Shown: one piece after another, positions 52,564-64,000 of the stretch
Layout: the number at the start of each line of letters is the position of its first letter
How positions within the stretch are numbered: position 1 is the first letter of the stretch
Assembly (NCBI GenBank): GCA_014529385.2
Contig: CM043967.1
Coordinates: forward strand, 10,678,001-10,742,000
DNA: 64,000 bases
Source of the DNA: Adiantum capillus-veneris
Taxonomy: Eukaryota; Streptophyta; Polypodiopsida; Polypodiales; Pteridaceae
Direction of reading: 5' to 3'
Notes under the pieces: model-generated
What the model was told of the DNA's origin: nothing
The model's database searches: none
The model's input: the letters and a program-made list of their open reading frames with translations, nothing else
Program-made: the position numbers and the translations under genes

Positions 52564-52815
52564 ATGGACGACATCTTCAGCCGAGGCATGGAGGTCTCGG
52601 CTAAGGTCATGGTGGCTTTGGACTTGGGCACCACTTTTTCGAGCTTCGTGTACGTCCACAAGAGCGACCCCAGGGACATCCACCATGTCCTAGAATGGCC
52701 TCACAAAGTGAGGCAGCCGCTGCATCCCGTTATTGCAAAACATAGATCAGCATGTTTTACAAGTGGAATCCATTGTCTTCTACCTACACCCTCCAAGCTT
52801 GGGGATGGGCTACCC
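52564..52815 (+). pseudogene. HSPA12-like (HSP70 superfamily) N-terminal fragment
   Basis: From ATG at 52564 the frame gives SAKVMVALDLGTTFSSFVYV and HKSDPRDIHHVLEWPHK: the phosphate-1 loop of the actin/HSP70 ATPase fold (DLGTTFS) in the HSPA12-type context. About 90 bases on, a different frame gives MFYKWNPLSSTYTLQAWGWA, which fits the next conserved part (LYY.W.....WGW), so there is a frame change near 52735. From about 52816 the DNA becomes a CT tract and the domain ends. No splice donor is seen before the tract. It is most likely a truncated gene disrupted by simple-repeat expansion. Confidence 0.55.
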
Positions 52816-55500
<2,685 letters not shown>

Positions 55501-55502
55501 AT

Positions 55503-56433
55503 TGGTGGATACGTCACGACGGACGTCAGGACAGCGAGAACTCACCTAGCAAGAATTGTCAGCTAAGGACAAAGCTCGACCCGCAGGCCCGTGGAGGAAA
55601 GCATAGGGTGTCAACCTACACTCGAGCGACTATTGACTACTTCCTACAGAGGTCTCTATTCAATGTCTAAGTTACAACGTATTATAGTGCACAGGAGGAG
55701 ATTTCCTACAACGCTTCCATGAGCCAAATACCCATTAAACGCTCTTGAAACTCTACAAAACTTCAGGGATATCCTATTAACACCAATAGGCCACTCTCTC
55801 TAAGGTCCGTGACCCAAAAACCTACCCAAAAACACCCAGTGCAGAATCACGTAGGATGTCTGACAAGTTTTTGCAGGTCGATGTTTCTAAAAACTAAGGT
55901 GCCTAATGTGTAGCTTTACTCAATCCGAACGCGTGGATATGCTGAAATGCGAAAACAGACACCGTTGCTTACCGAATCCCTAGAAATAGCTCGCAGGTTA
56001 ATCTCGCGAATCCGGGTCGTACACGCGCAATGTGGGTATTGGCGTGTAGCTCTCTTCGAGGGCAGCACACGGCACTTCTCTGTACTCGATTCCGACCACC
56101 AGTGTGCGCGTAGCATCAAGATAAGCTCTCACTCTCTCTCATACACAGAATACGCTTCTCACAGACACTTCATAGAATGAACAAGGGTTTTTTTTTATTA
56201 AGGTTAAAATTTGGTGTATATACCTTCCAAATACAAAACCTCATGTTCCAAAGTGAAATCCTACTCAGTCTAATGGCAAAAAATAATGTACAAAATTGGA
56301 AACTTCTGCAAGCCCCCAGCATTAACAAGTGAAATTACAGGTTTTCTTAATCAGAGAATGACTACATAGGATTTTCTTCTTTTCTCATTTCGCCAGTCTT
56401 CAGTTGAGTGTGGCGGCCAGTCTTCAGCTAACA
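55503..56433 (-). repeat. 3' LTR of copy C (outer end uncertain)
   Basis: It begins TGTTAGCTGAAGACTGG directly after the polypurine tract. It holds a TATA-like GGTATATACACC (about 56213-56224) and an AATAAA signal about 20 bases further into the LTR, then a 5'-leader-like region. The outer end may be near 55503, next to the CT tract, but a partner LTR is needed to fix it. Short frames inside are not genes. Confidence 0.55.
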
Positions 56434-56446
56434 CTCCCCCTCTTCT
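56434..56446 (-). promoter_or_regulatory. Polypurine tract of copy C
   Basis: AGAAGAGGGGGAG on the minus strand immediately before TGTTAG, matching the arrangement at 9988-10004. Confidence 0.8.
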
Positions 56447-56479
56447 AGCTCATGTCGTCCCCGACATGACAGTAGAGCC

Positions 56480-57140
56480 GCTGCTTCAGTGGAGGATGTC
56501 GCGCATCTTCAAATCAGACTCATATCAGTGCATGTTGGGCCACTAATATTGGGCCGAATATATCTCTATCAATGGTGAAGAAGCTGGTGTAGAAGGCTTC
56601 TTCAAAGGCTTGGAGATGGTATGAGGGCAGGAACATTATTCTTTGGTAGAGGGCATGTATCACCTCATGGGAAGGTTGAGCAGACAGTTCATAAGCACAT
56701 CTATAAGTGTCCTAGAAGAAGAATATGTTGTATGTGGCTTGTCCAGGTTTGAAGACTTCAAAGACTTCCAGAAGTGTTTTACATATCTTTCTAAGCATAA
56801 TGCAAGAGAGGTCAGGCGAGCCAGTGAACAATTTAATGGAGCCCGTTAGGTTTTCACCATGTATGGCTCACTCATTCTCTCGCCTGCCTCAAGCCTGGCA
56901 GCTTCGGGTAGTTGAGCCACGTGGGGTGGCTTCTCTTCAGCAATGCATGTTCCTTCCATGTCCGCATCCTTGGTAGGGGGCAAAAGCTGAGGTCATCTCT
57001 GATCATTTTAGGTGCCTCTACCAAATGTACTAAATACTGTGGGTATTTAGTGAGCCATGCCCTCCTCCATTTTGGTTGAGAGTCCACGATGACCTTAACA
57101 CCTTCTGGTTGTAATATCTTCATGGTACAGTGGCACTATA
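56480..57140 (-). pseudogene. ORF3 C-terminal domain (copy C)
   Basis: The frame 57123-56872 gives PKWRRAWLTKYPQYLVHLV, then LSFCPLPRMRTWKEHALL and HPTWLNYPKLPG. After stops it continues YELSAQPSHEVIHALYQR and LQAFEEAFYTSFFT (about 56690-56570). These match copy A at 9240-9800 at roughly half of positions, with conserved Trp, Pro and Phe. Two or more stops break the frame. No membrane segment is seen. Function unknown. Confidence 0.65.
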
Positions 57141-58860
57141 GGCTCCTCTTTAATCCTCTTGTTGATTGTAGTAGCCTCGTATTTTAGAAGAGGATAGGGG
57201 AGAGAGGGTTGTAGCCATTCATGTCGAACGACATTTGCATCTAATTTTTGAATGGTCATTGACTTCAATATCCTCTACTCCCACTACATTGCTTCTTTGG
57301 TGGTGTCTTTTATGGCTCCTTCTATTGCTTTCTGTAGATTTTCCTCTTCTTCTTGTGTCAGATCTCGGGGCTCTTGTAATGGTCCCACAGGAATGTCCTC
57401 TTGTATTGTTGTGTCCACCGGATCTGACACATTCTCTATATCAATTCCTTCCATAGCAACCGGCCCATGACTTTGTTGATGTTCTTCACTTGTTTGGCTC
57501 TTAAGTTCGTCCAGCTGCTTCTGTAAGTCGTCTTTTGCTAACTGAGCTTGTTCTGTCTCACATCTACTAATAGGTCATTAAGTTCTTCATTGACTCTATC
57601 AGCTTTCTCTAGCTTCTGTCTTACCTCATCATTCTCTGTCTGCAGCGTCTTTGTATCATCTTCTAGTCTTTTTGAAGGTTAATCAATTCTGCTTTCAATG
57701 ATTTTTTATCATCTTCCAATCTGCTTTGTATCACCATTGATCCCTCTGCTAGCATCACTATGTGCCTCTTTTCAAGCGTCAGCTCTTTTTGAAGTTCTAT
57801 CATTTGTTCTTCAAACACATCTTTATCTTGGCTAGTGCTAGTTGCCGCTGCAGCTCTTGCTCAGCCCGGAGATGCTCTCAACCTCTGAATCGTTTGATCT
57901 TTCACTTTGATTTGATCCTTTAGTTCGATCACCTCATCTTGGCTAGCCTCATGTGATATTTCAGCTTTGTCTTTGGCCTCTTTCAAGCTCTCAACCTATT
58001 TTGACTCTTCCGCCAGTTGTAGGGTGAGCCCATCCTTTCCTTTTTGGCTTTAGTCAAAGCATTGCTGATTTTTTGGTAGTCTTCTTCAGAGTTCATCGGC
58101 TTTTGATTGATTTCTTGGTTTTGACTTTCTAACTGTTGAGATTTCTTCAATGCTGCTTCTAGTTCAGTTTGCAGCTATGCCTGGCTGTGCATTTTCTCTT
58201 GACTTTGCTGCTGAAGTGTTTCCACTTCAGCTTTCACCTTTTCTTCACTCAACCTCAGCCCTTTATACTCAATCTCTTGATCTAGCTCTTAATCCTTGCA
58301 GTTTTTGCATCACTTCTTTACAATATTTGGCTTGTGGTTGCAAATCCATGGTATCTGTTACAATATCCTTTAGCTCCACCAAATAAGGGCTCAGCGTGTC
58401 TTCTTCTGGTTTAGAGGTTGACAGTTGAAAAGCTGTATGAGCTGCCTCTTCTCAGGTGTATCCAGCCGCTAGTAGATCCAAGAATATTCCATAGTTTTTT
58501 GCTTCCGGATCTTGCTTCTCAGGCTTTGGTTCAAATTCTTCCTTCTACTCATTCTCTTTGTCCTCTTCTTTCTTGGAGTCTTGTTGCTTCTCAGATTTAC
58601 TCAACTCCTCAGTTTGTCGTGGTTGAGGACGACTAGGAGGAGGTGGTGATGGTGGAGGACTAGACTTGCGGCTTGATGGTGGGGTTGATGGCTTCTTTTT
58701 GAAGTCTCGATCAGCCTTTGTTTTCCTCTCTTTCTCTTCACCTTCCTGCTCTTCTAACAGCTGCCGCCTCACATCCACAACCTCTTCTTCGGTAAAAGGT
58801 ATGATTGGAATATTCTCGGTCGTCGCATCTAGGATCTCGAAATTCTTTATATAATCTTCG
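57141..58860 (-). pseudogene. ORF3 acidic and coiled-coil region (copy C)
   Basis: In broken frames the minus strand encodes a Pro/Lys/Glu-rich disordered part (58778-58545, RKSSPPPSPPPPSRPQPRQ) and then long coiled-coil stretches such as LQTENDEVRQKLEKADRVN (about 57650-57580) and SHEASQDEVIELKDQIKVKD (about 57960-57890). This parallels the 7716-9150 region of copy A. Stops and small indels occur every 100-200 bases, so it cannot be translated through. Confidence 0.6.
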
Positions 58861-60109
58861 AAGCGATCCCTATTAGTCCTTCAAGAAGATCCAAACATGG
58901 CCTCAAGTGAGGGTTTCCATAATTCGTTTAGATCTCCTTTAAGCATTCTCTGGGCTGTGAAATTCTCCATCAGTCTCTCTAGCCGAGCAGCCTTCTGGGA
59001 TTTAGTCTCTTTTGCTGGCATCTGAATGGTAGATTTCTTTCCTTTCTTTGGCTAAGGTGGCTCTTCTTCTACTGTCTCTAACCTTCTTTTTAGTCTGGTG
59101 GTCACCCTGGGAGCCGTAGGTTGCTCCTCTTCCTTGTCTTTTGTCAGCTTCAACCACTCATTCTGTGATGGAGGAAGAGGCCACTGGCCTTTAGCATGTA
59201 GAGCTTCATATATCACCTTTGTGAGCATCTCCCCTGCTGCAATGTATGTAGGATTCTTGGTTCCCATACTCACAATGTGGTACTGCAGGTATGCCTCATA
59301 ATCTATCTCTCCTGGGCTACTTGTCTTCATTGCCCATGTGAATGTTGTTCCAATTGCTGTAGGTGGCATAGTGTACTTTTGAGGCCTCTTGGTGCAGATA
59401 TAGAAATATTGGTTGTAAAGTTGGCACATGGCTGCCACCATTGGATCGCAATATCCTCGAAGGTGTCGTTCTTCTTGGTTTCCTTGTATACCCTCACCTC
59501 TTCTCGCCTCTTGTTGACATTGTCTCCTGCATTAGAGAGGTTCAAGGCACTTGCAACCACCTCTGACGTGATTACAATTGGATTCGCAATATCCTCGAAG
59601 GTGTAGTTATTCTTGGTTTCCTTGTATACCCTCACCTCTTCTCGCCTCTTGTTGACACTGTCTCCTGCATTAGAGACGTTCAAGGCACTTGCAACCACCT
59701 CTGACGTGATTACAATTACTATGTTCTTTCCTTGCAGATCTGTCACCTTGGCTATGCCATTCTCCTTTATTGTGGTGACGAATTCCCAAAATCTCTGAAT
59801 GTCAATTCTTGCTGGCAAAGCCTCAAAATAGTTTTGTAAGTCTAACTTTTCCAAGAGAGACACTATTTCTGGCTTTCTCGTGAACTCATTGAGTTCCTGT
59901 GGTATCATTGGCAACTCTATGACATTGCTCTTTGGGTCTTTGAACATGCCTTGGTATATTCTAAGGTCGTTTGCTTCAAGTAAGTTGCTTTGTAACCAAG
60001 TGGTAGTGGGCTTTATGGTTCCTGCTGGTATTATAAATGGCTCCACCTCATCCAGGTAGTCCTTGTTGGTCATTCTTTTCTTCTTTGCTGGCGACGTAGC
60101 GACTGCCAT
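58861..60109 (-). pseudogene. ORF3 N-terminal domain (copy C)
   Basis: ATG at 60109 opens MAVATSPAKKKRMTNKDY. The conserved core is FVTTIKENGIAKVTDLQGKN and IVIVITSEVVASALN. A 138-base in-frame tandem duplication (two copies of a segment ending YTFEDIA or DTFEDIA, about 59446-59720) doubles part of it, after which the frame shifts. The 59441-59052 frame continues NQYFYICTKRPQKYTMP to PLPPSQNEWLKLTKD. Residues to about 58861 (ARLERLMENFTAQRMLKGDL) also belong. It matches copy A at 6700-7260. The start is chosen as the first ATG, after the stop-rich spacer. Confidence 0.7.
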
Positions 60110-60278
60110 GGATCCTGTTGCACTCAGTAGCCCAAAGTTAGCATTCCTTACAGATTAGCTGATAAACTGAGTTTTAACTATCCAATTGACTTGAAAATTG
60201 AAACATGAGCTCAAGAGGGACTAAGGATGCTCTGCAAGTGAAAACAGTAGGATTTGTGCTGCAAAATAAGCCTAAATA

Positions 60279-61165
60279 CATCCTACGCGTAGTATGTCTT
60301 TTTCATTAGAATGATTTGAAACTTGACATGATGATAGCTTATGACCTGTACATCATAGCTATGTGCTTGGATTTTGATTTAGACACCAAAAAGTGCAATT
60401 TTGGGCTATTTTAGGCTTCTTGGTATACAAATGAGTAGGATATCCTATAATGATGAGCAAATGGTATCTAAATGACTTGAAACTTAATATGTAGGCTTCT
60501 TGTAGCATGTTGATTACATTCATGATGTCAAAATTTGCTCAGTAAGTCAAAATGACTCTGGAGACATACTACGCGTAGGATGTCTTTTTGCTCAGAGTTG
60601 TATGAAACTTGTCAGTGTGATAGGGCATAGCCTGTGGATCATCCCCATGGTCTTAGATTTGGATTTGGATAAGTTTTGAGGGTAGGAAGACCATTTTTTG
60701 TGCTTAGAGTATGAAAAGTCCATCTATGGAGCTATGAGGCCAAAAAGTGATTTGTTTGGCTTGAAACTTGGTGGTTGGGCTTGTATGAATGTGATAAAGA
60801 TGTTTGAAGATCAAAAAATCCACCTGGAGGTCATTTTGAGCTTGGAGACATACTACACGTAGGATGTCTTTTTTCATGATTTTGAAGATGTGACCTCACA
60901 TTTAGCTTTGACATGTTATGAAGAGTGTGTGGTTCAAGTTTCACTTGATTTGGATCATTTCTGATAGGTCTATGACCATTTCTTGCCTCTATGTTCTGAC
61001 ATTGTGTTTTTTGATGCATAAGAGGTCAAGCTTGGTCCAAATGGAGTGAAACTTGAGGGATTAAATGTAAATGACATGTAGAGGCTATGTGTATGGTTGA
61101 ATGATGAGTTGGGTGCCCAAAAGTTTCCTTGAGACATCCTACGCGTAGGATGCCTCCTGTGCATT
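60279..61165 (-). repeat. Four ~286-bp tandem units, each with an ACGCGT-centred palindrome
   Basis: The palindrome CATCCTACGCGTAGGATG (or one- or two-base variants) occurs at 60279-60296, about 60565-60582, 60849-60866 and 61135-61152; its ACGCGT (ACACGT in the third) centres are 286, 284 and 286 bases apart. The longest copy is a near-perfect 22-bp palindrome with GAC and GTC arms. Flanking sequence also repeats (GAAACTTG, TTTGGATTTGGAT). The array lies 170-1,050 bases upstream of the ORF3 start of copy C and is not seen in the spacer of copy A. Confidence 0.85.
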
Positions 61166-61253
61166 TTTTTGGAGCAAGTCCTACTACTATGTGCATATGA
61201 CCTTCCTAAGTCCCCTTTGTGCCTTATTTCAATTCAATTAAAAAATAAAATGG

Positions 61254-61783
61254 TTAATTAGAAACTCCCTTCTTGGCTTTCAGAGCCTCAGAGGCAGTTT
61301 CTGACTCTTGGAGCACTTTTCCACGGTGAAATTTCTTGATGATGACCATCATAGCTTCATAAACCCTTGGGGGACCTTGCCATGTGGTTCTTGTTGGCTT
61401 TGGCTTCACCTGAGCTTCATTTGGCGATTTGTCGCTCTCGAAATTCCCATGATTGTGTTTGCATGCCCCCAATGATTTGTAGTGGTCTACTACCATAGGA
61501 CTAAGCCGCTCGTGAAGTTTGGTGGCAAACGGACGACTCGCTTGACTGTGAGAGCCAAGTGACGCTTTGCGTTTTCGATGCCGTTTCTAAAGCTTAGGCC
61601 TGCTTTGGTTGCCTTATGGCCATGTGTTCTATGTAGCCTTGTAGAGCTCGTTGAGAAGCTCCTACCCATGAGTTTTGGTATCATTCGGGTCACTTTTGCC
61701 GGATTTTCCTCTTTGTGGCCTCTTGCAGGGCTTGAGATGTTAGGGTTTTTTCCGTTGCGTTCTTGCCTCCTTTGGGCATCCAA
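61254..61783 (-). other. Two adjoining frames in the copy C spacer, unrecognised
   Basis: Frames 61783-61490 and 61496-61254 on the minus strand are basic and Ser/Thr/Lys-rich (RRQERNGKNPNISSPARGHK, TTWQGPPRVYEAMMVIIKKF). They lie between the pol end and ORF3 and have no counterpart found in copy A. They may be a remnant or chance. Confidence 0.25.
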
Positions 61784-62739
61784 GATCGGTCTCCTAGACT
61801 AGGGTAAACCTCTTATGAAGTCTTGTTGGTATTGGGTTGGCCGTTAGGTGGCTACCTATGCTTTACAGGCCTCTGCCCTGCAAACCTCGTTGGAGTTCTA
61901 TGCTAGTCTTGGCGACAAAACATCAAATATACACGAAGAGTATAAGGTACTGAGTCTACCTCTCATATCTGGTGGTCGTTGAGTGCCTGTGTGCGGCGTA
62001 TCAGTTGTTGGAAGTCTTGTGCGCTCTAGGTGGCTAGAGCTCTCTCACAAGTGAAATAGTAGAAATGAGCTCTAAGTGGGGTGAAAAAATCTTATAATGG
62101 TGGTCCATGAACCATTTTTCATGAAATTTGACATGTGCTCCTAACTTTCCACAAAACGTGGTTTAGACTCGAAAAGTTCCTCATTTGGACTCCGTTTGCC
62201 CAGTTTCTAAGAATTTTGACGATTCGGTCAAAATTTGGTCACAACACGCCTCCCGCTTCATTCTCGTAATTTCACCCACACTGTACCTTGGGTTGTCTTA
62301 TAGTCATTGATCATCCCCATCTTTTTTGTTTTTCATTACGTTCGCAATTCAACTGCTTTTTGTATTTTTGAAGTTTTTCTGTCAATAATTTGTAAAAATA
62401 AAAAATAAAATAGCAAGGTCAACCTGAAAAAATCCCAAAAATTAAAATAAATCAAAAACTTCACCTTGACACACTATGTACACTCACATGTAATTTTTAT
62501 GGCCGGATTTCTCCGTTTTACGAATATTTTGCCCAAAAAAAAGCTATTTTTATATATATACACACACCTATAGGCCTCAATTTGGCGTTTGGCCTCATAT
62601 ATCTATAGATTAATGTTGTATAAGGGCATATGTACTTAGGTTAGTCCAAAAAAATTTGCAATTAAACGTAAACCCCTCAAAAATAGTCAAAACATGGCCT
62701 TTTTGCTGCTTTTTACGGTCATCAGGTTCGCATTGAGAA
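61784..62739. other. Spacer of copy C, no gene seen
   Basis: Mixed sequence, then an AT-rich part with A and T runs (62320-62560), comparable to the AT-rich spacer at 5800-6000 of copy A. Confidence 0.4.
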
Positions 62740-62740
62740 T

Positions 62741-62770
62741 GCCTCCCCCCTCCTAATCGGAGTCCCCCCA
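62741..62770 (-). promoter_or_regulatory. Possible internal polypurine tract (copy C)
   Basis: Minus strand shows TGGGGGGACT, CCGATTAGGAGGGGGGAGG: two purine runs at the end of the pol unit, where copy A also has AGGAGGGGTGGAAGGG. The encoded residues (CHLGGLRLGGG) are similar as well. Confidence 0.4.
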
Positions 62771-62859
62771 GATGACAAGGTATCGCCTCAGGGTATGTAC
62801 AGTGCATGGGTTAAAATCATGCTAATGTGCGGCCTTGTAATGTGGCCCTACCTGATCCA

Positions 62860-63690
62860 TACTCAGTCAATGCATGGTAAAATTAATGCGATGCGAGAGG
62901 AGGGTATAAGCAAGATTCTTATTGGCATTCGACGTTGAGGTATCCTGTTTGTTTCTGGTTTGGTTGGTAGATTTTCTTTGCAATTAAAAGTTGTAATTCT
63001 ATCGCTCGTTGTTTGATCGTCTTCTTTGTGAAAGTGGCTTGGTTTGCCGCTATTGTAGATTTTGCCGTTGTGATCTCCTTGGACGGAAGTGTCTTGTCCG
63101 ATGTGGCCATAATCTTTTTCTCTTTTGATTGCCATTTGTAACTTTGATTTGGAGGCGTTTGTAGGTTTATGGCCTCTTTTTTGGTTGTTTTGGCGGTTCT
63201 TTTGATCGACATCCACATAGATCGATTTGCCGAGTGATTGTCTGGCTGCTTGTGTTGCTTGCACTGAAGGGAGCTCCTGTAGCATCGCTTTGGGGATCCA
63301 AATGCGTGTCTCATGTAGTTGGCAATTGAGCATGTTTTTTGGTATCTAGATCTGTTTTATGGCCCTGTTCGGTGTTTGTTTAACATTGTTTTTCGGAGGT
63401 CGTCTGCTATTGCACTGTGGTTTGTAGGCTCCTTCACTTCCATCCTTTCGTACCCATACCTGTTGTATGCATATCGCTCACCTTGATCTGTTCATTGTCG
63501 CCTGTGGTGTCTCATTTTTTGATTGAGTACGGTGGGTGGTTTCCTGGTTATCCTTCGTAGATATCTTTTGTTGGTTAAGTGGCACCCATGTTTTTTGCTC
63601 TTTATCAAGTGATTGTGGCACCATTATCTGTTTCTTCCGGGTTGTCTGAGCAAATGCTACCACCTGGTGTTGTTGTGCTTGTTGAATTCT
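62860..63690 (-). pseudogene. W-x-P-K repeat region (copy C)
   Basis: Minus-strand frames 63882-63478 and 63333-62863 give KTWVPLNQQKIST (about 63600), QVWVRKDGSEG (about 63465), a stop-broken IPKNML (about 63340) and ETRIWIPKAMLQELP (about 63305): four W-[VI]-P-K-like motifs in a Gln/Lys-rich, disordered context. The order after the retropepsin equals copies A and B. Function unknown. Confidence 0.6.
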
Positions 63691-64000
63691 GACCGTATTC
63701 GAACTCCAATCTATCTGCACATTATACTCTTTCTGCCATGGTTGTCCCAACAACATTGGATGTAGTGTGCTCGCATCCTCAACCACATAAAACTTTTGGG
63801 GATAAACATATTGATGTATTTGTACATGCAATATCGTCCAACCCAACATGCTTAATGAATGTGATGTATTGCTTTCTAGCACTTGTTAGGTAGGATGGAG
63901 TTGTACTTCAAGCTTGAGCTATTTATATAATTTGCAAGAAATCAGATTTGCTTGAGCTCCTGAATCAAGCAATGCCATCGAGTCAACTTGGTTGCTACCC
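63691..64000 (-). pseudogene. Post-integrase retropepsin-like domain (copy C)
   Basis: Entering from the right edge, the minus strand gives ALLDSGAQANLISCKLYK with the D-S-G catalytic triad (Asp codon 63966-63964), one stop, then ILHVQIHQYVYPQKFYVVED and MLLGQPWQKEYNVQIDW, the second-half motif. It aligns with copy A's ALVDTGARVNAVN to ILGIPWMRTYKAVPDW. The catalytic triad is kept in A and C although the surrounding frames decayed. The integrase that should precede it is outside the window. Confidence 0.75.

Larger units (their letters stand above)
55503..64000 (-). mobile_element. Ty3/gypsy-type retroelement, copy C, same family as copy A
   Basis: Read right to left from the window edge: post-integrase retropepsin (64000-63690), W-x-P-K region (63690-62860), internal purine tract (62770-62740), spacer with four palindromes (61160-60279), ORF3 (60109-56480), polypurine tract (56446-56434) and LTR starting TGTTAG (56433 leftwards). 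RT and integrase would lie right of the window. The order equals that of copy A, in the opposite orientation and at a different locus, which shows that ORF3 and the post-integrase domain belong to the element. It is decayed but ORF3 is largely readable. Confidence 0.75.

Noticed and set aside
55660-55700. TATTATAGTG as the far end of the CACTA element begun at 49547
   Set aside because: Only the last few bases agree with the expected TCTTATAGTG, there are no subterminal motifs nearby, and it lies inside the LTR of copy C.

Overview
The window is nuclear DNA of a land plant, most likely a large repeat-rich genome of a seed-free plant (fern-like) or a gymnosperm. The evidence is an R2R3-MYB gene with canonical plant intron positions, Ty3/gypsy and CACTA-type transposable elements, very many long AG/CT microsatellites, and no bacterial gene organisation. 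The exact species cannot be told from the sequence.

Layout. 1-10.45 kb (+): a 5'-truncated, decayed Ty3/gypsy retroelement (copy A). Its order is protease remnant, RT-RNase H, two successive HHCC modules, integrase, a second retropepsin-like domain, a W-x-P-K repeat region, a spacer, a separate long 3' ORF (here ORF3: conserved N-terminal domain, coiled coil, conserved W/P-rich C-terminal domain), a polypurine tract and an LTR. 10.98-13.87 kb (+): copy B, a fragment of the same family lacking RT to integrase. 14.28-14.9 kb: LTR-like sequence. 15.3-19.0 kb (-): a decayed Ty3/gypsy element of another lineage (gag with CCHC knuckle, RNase H, HHCC, integrase). 19.38-23.64 kb: about 22 copies of a ~188-bp satellite monomer, each an imperfect palindrome. 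24-39 kb: mostly non-coding, with microsatellites, homopolymer runs, local duplications and a histone H3/CENH3-like pseudogene at 27.58-28.04 kb (-).

39.37-47.88 kb (+): the one convincing intact host gene, an R2R3-MYB of the MYB80/MYB35 type (three exons, 591 aa), whose 6.6-kb second intron is full of microsatellites. 48.5-52.5 kb: two CACTA-type terminal repeats, a spliced En/Spm-type ORF on the minus strand with one frameshift and one stop, and a recent ~370-bp tandem duplication. 52.56-52.8 kb: an HSPA12-like (HSP70 superfamily) gene start that runs into a 2.7-kb polypyrimidine tract. 55.5-64 kb (-): copy C of the same Ty3/gypsy family as copy A, with the same 3' order in the opposite orientation, plus four 286-bp-spaced copies of an 18-22-bp palindrome upstream of ORF3.

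The best candidate for something undescribed is the shared architecture of copies A, B and C: a retropepsin-like domain after integrase, W-[VIL]-P-K linear repeats, an internal purine tract, and a conserved coiled-coil ORF3 in the position where an env gene would lie but with no obvious membrane segment. The second is the dyad-symmetric ~188-bp satellite. All retroelement genes seen carry stops or frameshifts, so these copies look dead.
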